DNA of 64,000 bases. Source: Caldicoprobacter algeriensis (GTDB lineage Bacteria > Bacillota > Clostridia > Caldicoprobacterales > Caldicoprobacteraceae). The notes under the pieces are model-generated. The model saw only the letters and a program-made list of their open reading frames with translations. It was not told where the DNA came from and did not search any database. The translations under genes were made by a program, and so were the position numbers. The DNA is taken from NCBI RefSeq assembly GCF_023838525.1, contig NZ_JAHUQD010000010.1, positions 22,318 to 86,317 on the forward strand. Direction: 5' to 3'. Of the stretch, positions 50,439-58,449 are shown in pieces. Within the stretch, counting starts at the first letter, position 1. Each line of letters begins with the position of its first letter.

Positions 50439-51272
50439 GTGGATATAGAACATATTTTGGATAGAATTACAGAGCCACTCAGCGAAGTACCCGGTGTTGT
50501 TGGTGTGGTATTGGGTGGTTCAAGAGCGCGGGGCACTCCTGGAGTTGACTCGGATATTGATATCGGTATTTATTATGATTTAGATGAATTTGATCTGGCC
50601 AAAGTAAGTTCAATCGCAACGGCCCTTGATGATGCTCACCGTGAGGACATCATTACGCCGCTTGGAGGCTGGGGTGAATGGGTTAATGGAGGTGGATGGC
50701 TGGTTATAGACGGAATTCATGTTGATTTTATATTTCGGGACATCCGGCGTGTCGAACAGGTTATAAATGATTGTATTGCCGGGAAAATTACAGCTCACTA
50801 TCACTGGGGACATCCTCACGCTTATATCAATGCCATGTATATGGGCGAGCTGGCCATATGCAAAATTCTTATCGACAAAAACGGGCGATTACAGGCATTA
50901 AAGGCAAAAACCAAACCTTATCCTCCAAACATGAAGAGAGCTATTGTTGAGAGCTTCATCTCGGAAGCGGAGTTTTCATTTATGCATGCTCAATACAATG
51001 CAGATAAGGATGATGTATATTATGTTGCCGGACATGTTTTCAGAGTCATATCATGTCTGAATCAAGTTTTATTTGCTTTAAACGAAGAATACTGCATAAA
51101 TGAGAAAAAAGCAGTAAAGATGATAGCCAACTTCCCCAAAGCACCGTTGAAATACAAAGAAAGGGTTGATGAGATATTCTCATTATTATCATCAAAATCG
51201 GATGATAGTAAGGTCGCTTGCGATAAATTAAAGGCATTGGTTGAGGAAGTTAAATTTTTAGCAGGTAAGTAA
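50439..51272 (+). CDS. Nucleotidyltransferase (pol-beta superfamily) with helical C-terminus
   Basis: A 277-residue protein. GTG 50439 lies eight bases after GGAGGG; TTG 50433 is too close to the site. Residues 1-110 are a minimal nucleotidyltransferase fold with GGSRARGTPGVDSDIDIGIY (catalytic D39, D41) and a third carboxylate in HVDFIFRD. Residues ~130-277 are helical (VYYVAGHVFRVISCLNQVLF), as in DUF4037/kanamycin-nucleotidyltransferase-like proteins. It may adenylylate a small molecule, for example an aminoglycoside-type compound. Together with the deaminase it could form a small antibiotic-modification pair; this is inference. Confidence 0.8.
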   Translation: MDIEHILDRITEPLSEVPGVVGVVLGGSRARGTPGVDSDIDIGIYYDLDEFDLAKVSSIATALDDAHREDIITPLGGWGEWVNGGGWLVIDGIHVDFIFRDIRRVEQVINDCIAGKITAHYHWGHPHAYINAMYMGELAICKILIDKNGRLQALKAKTKPYPPNMKRAIVESFISEAEFSFMHAQYNADKDDVYYVAGHVFRVISCLNQVLFALNEEYCINEKKAVKMIANFPKAPLKYKERVDEIFSLLSSKSDDSKVACDKLKALVEEVKFLAGK

Positions 51273-51339
51273 AGTTTTAATTATTGCCTGGGCTATTGGT
51301 TACCGTTAAAGGGAATAAAATTACGAAGATCCACCGGGA

Positions 51340-51378
51340 AGGCCCAACCCTTTTAAGGGAGGGATGAAAGGCGGGCCT
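51340..51378 (+). repeat. Imperfect-palindrome hairpin, probable IS605-type end
   Basis: AGGCCC (51340-51345) pairs with GGGCCT (51373-51378), enclosing CCCTT-TT-AAGGG (51348-51359). Subterminal hairpins of this kind mark IS200/IS605 ends. It lies 14 bp before the promoter of the TnpA remnant. Confidence 0.45.
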
Positions 51379-51391
51379 AGTGTTAGACAAA

Positions 51392-51420
51392 TTGCAGGTT
51401 TCCAATAATTGTGGTATAAT
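51392..51420 (+). promoter_or_regulatory. Promoter in front of the tnpA remnant
   Basis: TTGCAG (51392-51397) and TATAAT (51415-51420) are separated by 17 bp. The TnpA ATG follows at 51427, so the transcript would be nearly leaderless. Confidence 0.5.
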
Positions 51421-51426
51421 GTAACT

Positions 51427-51609
51427 ATGAACGGAAAGCGATGGAAACGATCAAATACAACTGTATACAACATCGGTTATCACCTTATATGGTGCCCCGA
51501 ATACCGCAGCAAAGTTTTGGTAGGCCAAGTGGCAGATCGGCTGAAGGAGCTGCTGCTCCAGAAAGCCCGAGAAATTGAAGTAGAAATCGTTCAGATGGAG
51601 GCGGATTGA
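51427..51609 (+). pseudogene. IS200/IS605 TnpA (Y1 transposase), N-terminal fragment
   Basis: A 60-residue frame from ATG 51427. KRSNTTVYNIGYHLIWCPEY and VADRLKELLLQKAREIEVEI match the N-terminus of IS605 TnpA. The frame stops right after QMEAD, where the HUH metal motif (HVH) should begin, so both HUH and the catalytic Tyr are gone. The next four bases belong to a TnpB C-terminal fragment, showing one deletion joining tnpA to tnpB. Confidence 0.8.
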
Positions 51610-51917
51610 AGTCGAGGTTGAGGACTAGCCTCGAGACACCTGTTGCGGTGGGGAGGTTTGAACCGACCAGGCGGGAGTGCTTTGCCTGCGGGAGGCTGCA
51701 CGGACTGTCTCTATCCGATAGAGTCATAAAATGTGATTGTGAATGGGAGAATGAAAGGGACATCAATGCCGCCCTTGCCATTTTGAGGAAAGGGTTTGGC
51801 TTGAGCCATGAAGAGGCTGTAGGGCTGGACCGGCCCGAAGTTAAGCCTCCGGAGAGGGAGGCGGCTGCACGGGTATTAGGGAGCAATCCCTACATCCGTG
51901 TAAGCTTTCCTCGATGA
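51606..51917 (+). pseudogene. TnpB C-terminal fragment
   Basis: A 103-codon frame with TnpB C-terminal features. These are the zinc-finger half-sites CFACG and CDC, LSLSDRVIKC, and NERDINAALAI, which carries the last catalytic Asp of the RuvC-like domain. The tail is GLDRPEVKPPEREAAARVLG, typical of this IS605 subgroup. The first ~300 residues are missing. It overlaps the TnpA fragment stop by four bases, the scar of an internal deletion. Confidence 0.8.
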
Positions 51918-52099
51918 AAGAGGAAGCCCACCTTCTTTAGTGCTAAAACGATATTTATTGCTTCGGGAATTTTATTCATGCTATGGGCTGCATTTTTACG
52001 TATAGATAGAAAGTTTTACAGGGCTGTTATTGCTTAAAAATTAACTTTACAACTTTCAGGTTTAAAACAATTATCTAATGATTCTATTGCAGTATGTAA

Positions 52100-52222
52100 G
52101 AGAATAAAGATATTGAAATACATAATGTGTTAGCTGGAATAGATATAGGTTTGCCTGAAATAATCGCTGCAAAAATAATTGGCGCCGATTGTGTAATTGG
52201 TCATCATCCTTGTTTTTCCTAA
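52100..52222 (+). pseudogene. Possible Nif3-like protein fragment
   Basis: A 40-codon open stretch reads AGIDIGLPEIIAAKIIGADC followed by VIGHHP, similar to the metal-binding VGIDI...LVIxHHP segment of Nif3/DUF34 proteins. It is closed by stops on both sides and has no start or ribosome binding site. The rest of the 428-bp gap (51918-52345) shows nothing recognisable. Confidence 0.35.
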
Positions 52223-52345
52223 AGCAAGGTTTTATTTTTGAGGAAAAAGAATAATATCGTTGAGCTAAATTAGGCAATGTTATTTTGACTATAATTATCG
52301 ATGAGTGCAACTATTGTGCAACTATTAGGCGGGAGGTAGTATCAA

Positions 52346-52651
52346 GTGAAGAGAAGAATAAAGTGTATATTAATAACATTATTGCTTATAAGTTGTCCGA
52401 TTGTTTTTGCAGACTCCGCTAGTGATGAGGAAGCTGCATATGAGTACAGTTTGTATGGTGAAAATAATACAACACCGGATCACAATGCGGAAGAAAACAA
52501 AAGGCTAGAAAAAATAAAATTGAAGGAGTTAGAAGAATTTAAAATGAAATATGAAAAAGGAGAAGTCAAGTCGAAAATAAACCTGAACGAATCAAAAGAT
52601 ATTGATGTCCAACTGCAGGAGATAGAAGAACTTCTACGTGCAGTGAAGTAG
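52346..52651 (+). CDS. Small secreted helical protein of unknown function
   Basis: A 101-residue protein starting at GTG 52346, ten bases after GGGAGG. It has a signal peptide (KRRIKCILITLLLISCPIVF, cleavage near ADS). The mature part is a highly charged Glu/Lys-rich helix (NKRLEKIKLKELEEFKMKYE), probably coiled-coil, ending QEIEELLRAVK. A good terminator follows at 52708-52732, so it looks like an intact monocistronic gene inside the otherwise decayed island. No family is recognised. Confidence 0.6.
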   Translation: MKRRIKCILITLLLISCPIVFADSASDEEAAYEYSLYGENNTTPDHNAEENKRLEKIKLKELEEFKMKYEKGEVKSKINLNESKDIDVQLQEIEELLRAVK

Positions 52652-52707
52652 GAAATTTTGATTGGCAGCAATATGAGAAATATAATTCAAAATTAACGGT
52701 ATTCATG

Positions 52708-52732
52708 GCTGTGCTATGGCACTGCTTTTTTT
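52708..52732 (+). terminator. Rho-independent terminator
   Basis: GCTGTGC (52708-52714) pairs with GCACTGC (52719-52725) with one T-T mismatch. A run of seven T (52726-52732) follows. Confidence 0.75.
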
Positions 52733-52807
52733 ATTTTTGGGATTGATTTTTGCTGTTAAGGTTGTTATAATTTTAACAGGACGGTGAGATTCTAAATAAG
52801 TTTCTAA

Positions 52808-52908
52808 CCTCAAGGGGATATAGGTTCCCTGAGAGAGAGGAAACGGATGTGCAGAAATAATATGGATAGTCTGTACCCTTTTCCGATCTTTCGGGGAAGG
52901 GTGTTTTT
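52808..52908 (+). promoter_or_regulatory. Structured leader ending in an intrinsic terminator, upstream of hydF
   Basis: A compact hairpin CCTC-A-AGGG...CCCT...GAGG (52808-52840) is followed 35 nt later by a canonical terminator. That terminator is ACCCTTTTCCG (52875-52885) with CGGGGAAGGGT (52892-52902), then GTTTTTAGTTTTT. It stands 150 bp before hydF with no gene in front of it after the terminator at 52732, which suggests transcription attenuation. It does not match any riboswitch consensus I can recall. Confidence 0.5.
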
Positions 52909-53059
52909 AGTTTTTGGGTTATTAAAACGCTTATTGAAATGTTTTGCCTGGTGCTTTGTGTGCAGTACCGGTTGCTTGCAGTATTTATCTGCTTGCTGGT
53001 TGAGATACGTTTGGATGTGTTTATGGCAAAGAAATACAGCGAAAGCAGGGTGATGGAAA

Positions 53060-54295
53060 ATGAGCCTTAACAGTACGCCACGTTCGGAGCGTTTGCACAT
53101 TGCCATATTGGGAAGGAGGAACGCCGGAAAATCCAGCCTTATAAATGCGCTGACCGGCCAGGATATTGCTCTGGTGTCGCCGGTAAAGGGTACCACAACT
53201 GATCCGGTATACAAGGCCATGGAGCTTTTACCTTTAGGGCCGGTGGTGTTCATAGATACAGCAGGCCTGGATGATGAGGGCGAACTGGGGGAACTGCGAA
53301 AGAAGAGGACGCTGGCGGTTTTAAACAAAACCGATGTGGCCATTTTGGTGGTAGATGGAAGCGTGGGGATAGGGGAATTTGAAGAATACATGGTAAATAT
53401 GCTGAAAAGGCACAGTTTTCCTGTTATAGGGGTTGTCAACAAGGCGGACCAATCCTCGGTTTCTCCCGAAACCGTTGCGCTGTACAGCAAAAGGTGGGGA
53501 ATTCCGTTTGTTGAGGTATCCTCAACCACAGGCAAAGGCATAGAGGCGCTAAAAAAGGCAATTGTTAAAGCCGCCTATACAGAGGAGCAGCAGGATGTGA
53601 TTGTCAGGGATTTAATCTCTCCCGGCGATTTTGTGGTATTGGTGGTGCCAATTGATAAATCCGCCCCCAAGGGAAGGCTCATACTCCCTCAGCAGCAGAC
53701 CATCAGGGATATACTTGATGGCGGAGGAATGGCGGTGGTTACGCAGGAGGACAGGCTGAAGGCCACGCTGGATGGATTGAAAGTCAAACCACGGCTGGTT
53801 GTTACCGACTCCCAGGTATTCCACAAAGTTGCTGCCGATACGCCGCCGGATATACCCCTTACTTCGTTTTCCATCCTGTTTGCGCGGTATAAAGGTGATT
53901 TAAGGGAGCTGGTGAGGGGCGCCCGGGCTGTTGCACAGCTCAAAGAAGAGGATAGGGTTCTTATAGCTGAGGCCTGCACCCACCATCGGCAGGAGGATGA
54001 TATTGCGCGGGTGAAGATCCCTCGCTGGCTCAGACAAAAAACGGGCAAGGATTTAAATCTTGATTTTGTAAGCGGAGGGGATTTTCCCGAAAACCTGAAA
54101 GATTATTCTTTGGTCATCCACTGTGGGGCGTGCATGCTCAACAGAAGGGAGATGCTGCATCGAATAAAGCAGGCTGTGGATGCCGGGGTACCAATTGTCA
54201 ACTACGGCGTGTTTATCGCGTATGTCCAGGGGATTTTGGATCGAGTCCTGCAGCCTTTTGAAGGGCAATTGTCATGTTTTAATGGCCTGTGGTGA
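53060..54295 (+). CDS. hydF: [FeFe]-hydrogenase maturation GTPase HydF
   Basis: The 411-residue scaffold GTPase on which the 2Fe subcluster of the [FeFe]-hydrogenase H-cluster is assembled and from which it is delivered. The G domain has the P-loop GRRNAGKSSLIN (18-29), DTAGLDD and NKAD. The C-terminal cluster-binding domain has the HydF-specific C306-x-H308 ... H354-C355-x2-C358 arrangement (ACTHH and HCGAC). The start at ATG 53060 follows CAGGGTGATGG. It is the first of hydF-hydG-hydE in the same orientation; no hydrogenase structural gene lies in the window. The upstream terminator-bearing leader may regulate it. Confidence 0.95.
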   Translation: MSLNSTPRSERLHIAILGRRNAGKSSLINALTGQDIALVSPVKGTTTDPVYKAMELLPLGPVVFIDTAGLDDEGELGELRKKRTLAVLNKTDVAILVVDGSVGIGEFEEYMVNMLKRHSFPVIGVVNKADQSSVSPETVALYSKRWGIPFVEVSSTTGKGIEALKKAIVKAAYTEEQQDVIVRDLISPGDFVVLVVPIDKSAPKGRLILPQQQTIRDILDGGGMAVVTQEDRLKATLDGLKVKPRLVVTDSQVFHKVAADTPPDIPLTSFSILFARYKGDLRELVRGARAVAQLKEEDRVLIAEACTHHRQEDDIARVKIPRWLRQKTGKDLNLDFVSGGDFPENLKDYSLVIHCGACMLNRREMLHRIKQAVDAGVPIVNYGVFIAYVQGILDRVLQPFEGQLSCFNGLW

Positions 54296-54544
54296 AGAAG
54301 CTATGGAGTAGGTTGTAATGGGATATATAGGTTTGATAAAAATTGCTTCAATAGGATGCTTCGATAGAATGGTATGAACTTTATAAAAGTACGGCGGTTG
54401 GATGATAAAGGTTTGACAGGAACTCATTTTTAGAATAAACGGGTTTAATAAAAGTGTTTTGAGGGTTGTAAGTACTCAAAAAGTTTACCTTAACACTTAA
54501 TCTTAAAATTGAAAAACATAAGTTTAGGAAAGGATGATAAATCC

Positions 54545-55942
54545 ATGCTAAAAAGCGAAAAGGCTGATTTTATTAAAGATGAGGTCATCTTTGAAGCACT
54601 TGAGAAAGGGAAGAACAAGACGATTGGGGAAGTTGAGGCCATCATTGAAAAGGGCAGGCAGGCCAAAGGCTTGACCCTGGAGGAGACGGCTGCCCTTTTG
54701 CAGGTAGATGACCCGGAACTGAACGAAAAGCTTTTTGAAGCTGCCCGTGAGGTAAAGGATGCCATATACGGTACCCGTATAGTGTTGTTTGCGCCGCTTT
54801 ATGTGTCGAATTATTGCGTAAACAGATGCAAGTACTGCGGCTACAAATGTACGAATAAAATCAAGAGAAGAAAGCTTACCGATGAGGAAGTGCGTAGAGA
54901 GGTTGAGATAATCGAAAGCCTGGGGCACAAGAGGATTGCGCTGGAAGCAGGGGAAGACGACAAAAACTGTCCCATTGAATATATAACCCACGTTATGGAT
55001 GTGATATACAGTACTAAAATAAAAAATGGAAGTATCAGGCGTATCAACGTAAACATAGCCGCAACCAGCGTGGAGAACTACAAAAAGCTGAAAGCCGCGG
55101 GAATTGGCACATATGTGCTGTTCCAGGAGACCTATCACAAAGAGAGCTACACCAAGTATCATCCGTCAGGGCCCAAGAGTGACTACGATTATCACACCAC
55201 CGCCATGGACAGGGCAATGGAAGGCGGTATAGATGATGTAGGCTTGGGTGTGCTGTTTGGACTTTATGATTACCGGTATGAGGTGCTGGGGCTTTTGCTT
55301 CACGCACAGCATCTGGAGGAAAAATACGGTGTGGGGCCGCACACTATTTCGGTGCCAAGATTAAGGCCGGCTGTAGGCGTTTCTCTGGAGGAATATCCAT
55401 ATCTGGTATCCGACCACGATTTCAAGCGGATAGTGGCAATACTCAGGTTGGCTGTGCCCTATACGGGCATCATTCTCTCCACGCGTGAGGCGCCTGGATT
55501 TAGGGAAGAGGTTATAAACCTGGGCGTTTCGCAGGTCAGCGCCGGGTCCTGCACCGATGTGGGCGGATATGTGCTCCATGAGCAGGGAAATAACCAGCCT
55601 CAGTTCGAGCTGGCTGACCACCGTTCACCTCTCGAGGTCTTAAAGACCCTGTGCAGGCAGGGTTATCTGCCCAGCTACTGTACTGCATGCTATCGGGCAG
55701 GCAGAACGGGAGAGAGGTTTATGGAATTTGCCAAAAGCGGGCAGATCCACAACCTGTGCTATCCCAATGCCATACTGACCTTTAAGGAATACTTGGAGGA
55801 CTATGCCGATGATGAATTGAAAGTGTTGGGCAACCAGGTAATCGAGAAGAACCTGGCCAAAATCCCTAATCCCGTCATGCGCGAGAAGACCATAGAGAGG
55901 TTGAGGAGGATCGAAAACGGCGAAAGGGATTTATTTTTCTAG
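54545..55942 (+). CDS. hydG: [FeFe]-hydrogenase maturation radical SAM tyrosine lyase HydG
   Basis: A 465-residue radical SAM enzyme that cleaves tyrosine to make the CO and CN ligands of the H-cluster. The start at ATG 54545, ten bases after AGGAAAGGA, is preferred to TTG 54509. The SAM cluster motif is C91-x3-C95-x2-C98 (CVNRCKYCG). The auxiliary Fe-S cluster cysteines near the C-terminus (CTACYRAGRTGERF and HNLC, about 380-410) distinguish HydG from ThiH. A 249-bp gap after hydF contains TTGACA (54413-54418) with a weak -10, so it may have its own promoter. Confidence 0.95.
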   Translation: MLKSEKADFIKDEVIFEALEKGKNKTIGEVEAIIEKGRQAKGLTLEETAALLQVDDPELNEKLFEAAREVKDAIYGTRIVLFAPLYVSNYCVNRCKYCGYKCTNKIKRRKLTDEEVRREVEIIESLGHKRIALEAGEDDKNCPIEYITHVMDVIYSTKIKNGSIRRINVNIAATSVENYKKLKAAGIGTYVLFQETYHKESYTKYHPSGPKSDYDYHTTAMDRAMEGGIDDVGLGVLFGLYDYRYEVLGLLLHAQHLEEKYGVGPHTISVPRLRPAVGVSLEEYPYLVSDHDFKRIVAILRLAVPYTGIILSTREAPGFREEVINLGVSQVSAGSCTDVGGYVLHEQGNNQPQFELADHRSPLEVLKTLCRQGYLPSYCTACYRAGRTGERFMEFAKSGQIHNLCYPNAILTFKEYLEDYADDELKVLGNQVIEKNLAKIPNPVMREKTIERLRRIENGERDLFF

Positions 55943-56105
55943 TCAATTTGCTGGCCACAGATGGGAAATCCGGGGTTATGGCTTAAGTATAGGAGAAATT
56001 GGGTTCTATCTGAAGCGTAGCAGAAAAATCGGCAGGGAATGTACGAATGGCTGTTTGAAATATAAGTGATGTTTGAAAATAACAAAAATTTAGGGGAGGT
56101 ATTCG

Positions 56106-57176
56106 GTGAACAGGGTAGATTCGCTGCTGGATAAGCTTTATAACACCAATGAACTTTCCAGGGATGAGCTCATTTATGTGCTTGAAAATCTGGATGAAGA
56201 GCACACTCAGAAACTGTTTGAGTATGCCAGAAAGACCAGGGAGCGATATTACGGAAACAAGGTTTACTTAAGAGGTCTCATCGAATTTTCCAATATATGC
56301 CGGATGAACTGTCTGTACTGCGGCATACGTTCGGGCAATAGGAAGGTGGAACGGTATCGCTTGAGTGAAGAAGAAATACTCGAGTGTTGCAGAGAAGGGT
56401 ACGCTCTTGGGTACAGAACATTTGTGCTTCAAAGCGGAGAGGACCCCTGGTATACGGTAGATAGGATGGTGAGCATAATCATCAGCATCAAAAAATCGTT
56501 CCCCGATGCAGCTATCACTCTGTCCATCGGCGAGAGGGATGACGATGAATACCGCGCGTTTTTTGAGGCGGGAGCGGAGCGATACCTGCTTCGACACGAG
56601 ACGGCATCCAGGAGCTTATATGAAAAGCTTCATCCAGGCGCAAGTTTCGACAACCGTAGAAGATGCCTTGAGGTCTTAAAAGAGATCGGCTATCAGGTTG
56701 GAGCCGGCTTTATTGTGGGGCTTCCGGGCCAGACCAGGCAGGACCTAGTGGAGGATTTGCTGTTCCTCAAACAGCTCAACCCCCATATGATAGGCATTGG
56801 GCCTTTTATCCCTCATAAAGAGACGCCACTTGGAGACGCCAAGGGAGGTACGGTGGAGGATACGCTGGTCATGCTGGCGCTTGCACGCCTGCTGGTTCCT
56901 GACTGCCTGCTCCCTGCCACTACCGCCATGGGAACGCTGCACCCCAGAGGAAGAGAGCTGGCCCTGATGGCCGGCGCCAATGTGGTGATGCCCAATTTAT
57001 CTCCTGTTTGGGCACGGCCAAAATACGAGCTTTATCAAAACAAGATCTGTACTGGGGAGGAGGCCGCACAATGCCGGAGCTGCATTGAAAGGCGGATCAA
57101 TTCCGTCGGCATGGAGGTTGATATGGGGCGAGGGGATCACTTCAAATTTAAACAAAATAAGGATAAATTTGCATAA
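56106..57176 (+). CDS. hydE: [FeFe]-hydrogenase maturation radical SAM protein HydE
   Basis: A 356-residue radical SAM enzyme that acts on the HydG-derived Fe(CO)2CN-cysteine synthon during H-cluster assembly. GTG 56106 follows GGGGAGG. The SAM cluster is C65-x3-C69-x2-C72 (CRMNCLYCG). An optional second cluster site C315-x7-C323-x2-C326 is also present, as in Thermotoga HydE. SIGERDDDEY and GAGFIVGLPGQT are family-typical. With hydF and hydG it forms a complete maturation set in the order F-G-E. Confidence 0.94.
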   Translation: MNRVDSLLDKLYNTNELSRDELIYVLENLDEEHTQKLFEYARKTRERYYGNKVYLRGLIEFSNICRMNCLYCGIRSGNRKVERYRLSEEEILECCREGYALGYRTFVLQSGEDPWYTVDRMVSIIISIKKSFPDAAITLSIGERDDDEYRAFFEAGAERYLLRHETASRSLYEKLHPGASFDNRRRCLEVLKEIGYQVGAGFIVGLPGQTRQDLVEDLLFLKQLNPHMIGIGPFIPHKETPLGDAKGGTVEDTLVMLALARLLVPDCLLPATTAMGTLHPRGRELALMAGANVVMPNLSPVWARPKYELYQNKICTGEEAAQCRSCIERRINSVGMEVDMGRGDHFKFKQNKDKFA

Positions 57177-57255
57177 AACCAAAATTACACGACAGTATTA
57201 TATCGCACGCTGCATTCTAAATAGAAATTTTGATTCTACTGTGTAAATGCCCCTC

Positions 57256-58149
57256 CTATTCCACAGTAAATGCCTGGCCGTACGCTGTTGTGCTGAAAGC
57301 CCGTTCGGCATCCGCAAGGGGCATACCCTTTATGTTCATCTGGTTTATATCCGCTATTCCCACCTTTTTGTTTTTCAAATCCCACAGGTACCGTATGGCT
57401 TCAGGGTGGAAGCCTAAAAGACGCGCTCCTATGGTGTCCACGGCAACAGGATCGGTGCCGCTTATGACAATTCCGACGCGGCGTGGAATGCCGTTGTGGG
57501 GGCCGGTGCCTATCATGGCAGGGTTGGTGCTCACTATCGAAAGATCGATGGGAATTATCTGTGCCATTGCGCTTATGAAACCATGAACGTCATTGTGTAT
57601 GCCTAGGTTCTTTTTGGGATATCCGTGTTCTTCGGCAGGCGGCCAACCCAAAGCGATATTCTTTATGGCTGCCGTCATGGTTGCCACGCTGTGTGTCTTA
57701 AGCTGTGCAAACGAGATGAGGAAGGTCATTTCTTCGTAGAGCTTGTTTAAATTTGTGGCTGGTGGGGAAGAGTGATTCAAGTTTACCCTCACAAACGGAC
57801 CGTAGTTTAGGTCCACGAATTCCACCTGTTCCTCATTAATGATTTTATCGTAACCAACCGCTTTCATGACGTCGGCGGTGGTCCTTTCTGCTGAACCGGT
57901 GGCCACCACTATCCTGCGAGGATTCTTTTGTTTAACGAATCTTATGATGGTGCGCAGGCTTTCGGGGCCTACCACATCACCGGTTTCGGGACCCGCCGGT
58001 TTTACCCAATTGGGTGTTATGACAACCACATCGTTGGCATTGATCATGTTGTCGGCCTGAATCAAGTTCAGGGATTCAATTATGGCCTGGCTTTCATTGC
58101 TGTTCATAGTAATTCCTATATCAGCAGTATTTCTACGTCTCTGTCGCAA
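57256..58149 (-). CDS. DUF362 domain protein
   Basis: A 297-residue protein of the DUF362 family. The start is TTG with its first base at 58149, eight bases after GGAGG on the minus strand. It contains VVITPNWVKPAGPETG, VVATGSAERTTADVMKAVGY, the characteristic FLISFAQLKTHSVATMTAAI then KNIALGW, and GTDPVAVDTIGARLLG. DUF362 proteins often carry a ferredoxin domain; none is present here. The role is unknown, and a link to iron-sulfur or anaerobic metabolism is only suggested by its neighbours. It is convergent with hydE and divergent from the AmmeMemoRadiSam genes. Confidence 0.85.
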   Translation of the reverse strand: MRQRRRNTADIGITMNSNESQAIIESLNLIQADNMINANDVVVITPNWVKPAGPETGDVVGPESLRTIIRFVKQKNPRRIVVATGSAERTTADVMKAVGYDKIINEEQVEFVDLNYGPFVRVNLNHSSPPATNLNKLYEEMTFLISFAQLKTHSVATMTAAIKNIALGWPPAEEHGYPKKNLGIHNDVHGFISAMAQIIPIDLSIVSTNPAMIGTGPHNGIPRRVGIVISGTDPVAVDTIGARLLGFHPEAIRYLWDLKNKKVGIADINQMNIKGMPLADAERAFSTTAYGQAFTVE

Positions 58150-58227
58150 TTTTAACACCTCCGAGTTTATTTTTTCAAATATAAAAGCCGTTATTCCCCA
58201 ATGCGGTTAAAATGTGTGTAAAACAAA

Positions 58228-58260
58228 AAACCCGGACAAGTGCATTGCTCCTGGGTTTTT
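58228..58260 (+). terminator. Hairpin terminator-like element in a divergent intergenic region
   Basis: AAACCCGG (58228-58235) pairs with CTGGGTTT (58251-58258, one G-T). TTTTT follows on the plus strand, and a mirrored TTTTTTG lies on the minus strand. It lies between two divergently transcribed genes, so it would act as a leader attenuator or insulator. The 300-bp gap has no other recognisable element. Confidence 0.5.
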
Positions 58261-58449
58261 AAATGTTCTCTAACTTTTTGTATATTGCAAGATATGACGT
58301 GTATGTATAAAACAGCTGTATGATAAAATTGAGTGAGAAAAATAAACAAATGGAGGAAAATAACTAAACATATTTTTTCAAATTTTGAATATACCTGTAT
58401 CTTTATTCCTTTTTGTGATAAACTTAGTAGAAGAGGAGGTGTGTACTAA

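Noticed and set aside
52847..53053. 68-codon Cys/Trp-rich open frame before hydF
   Set aside because: It runs through the intrinsic terminator at 52875-52908, has low-complexity hydrophobic composition and no family resemblance. It is better explained as an untranslated leader.
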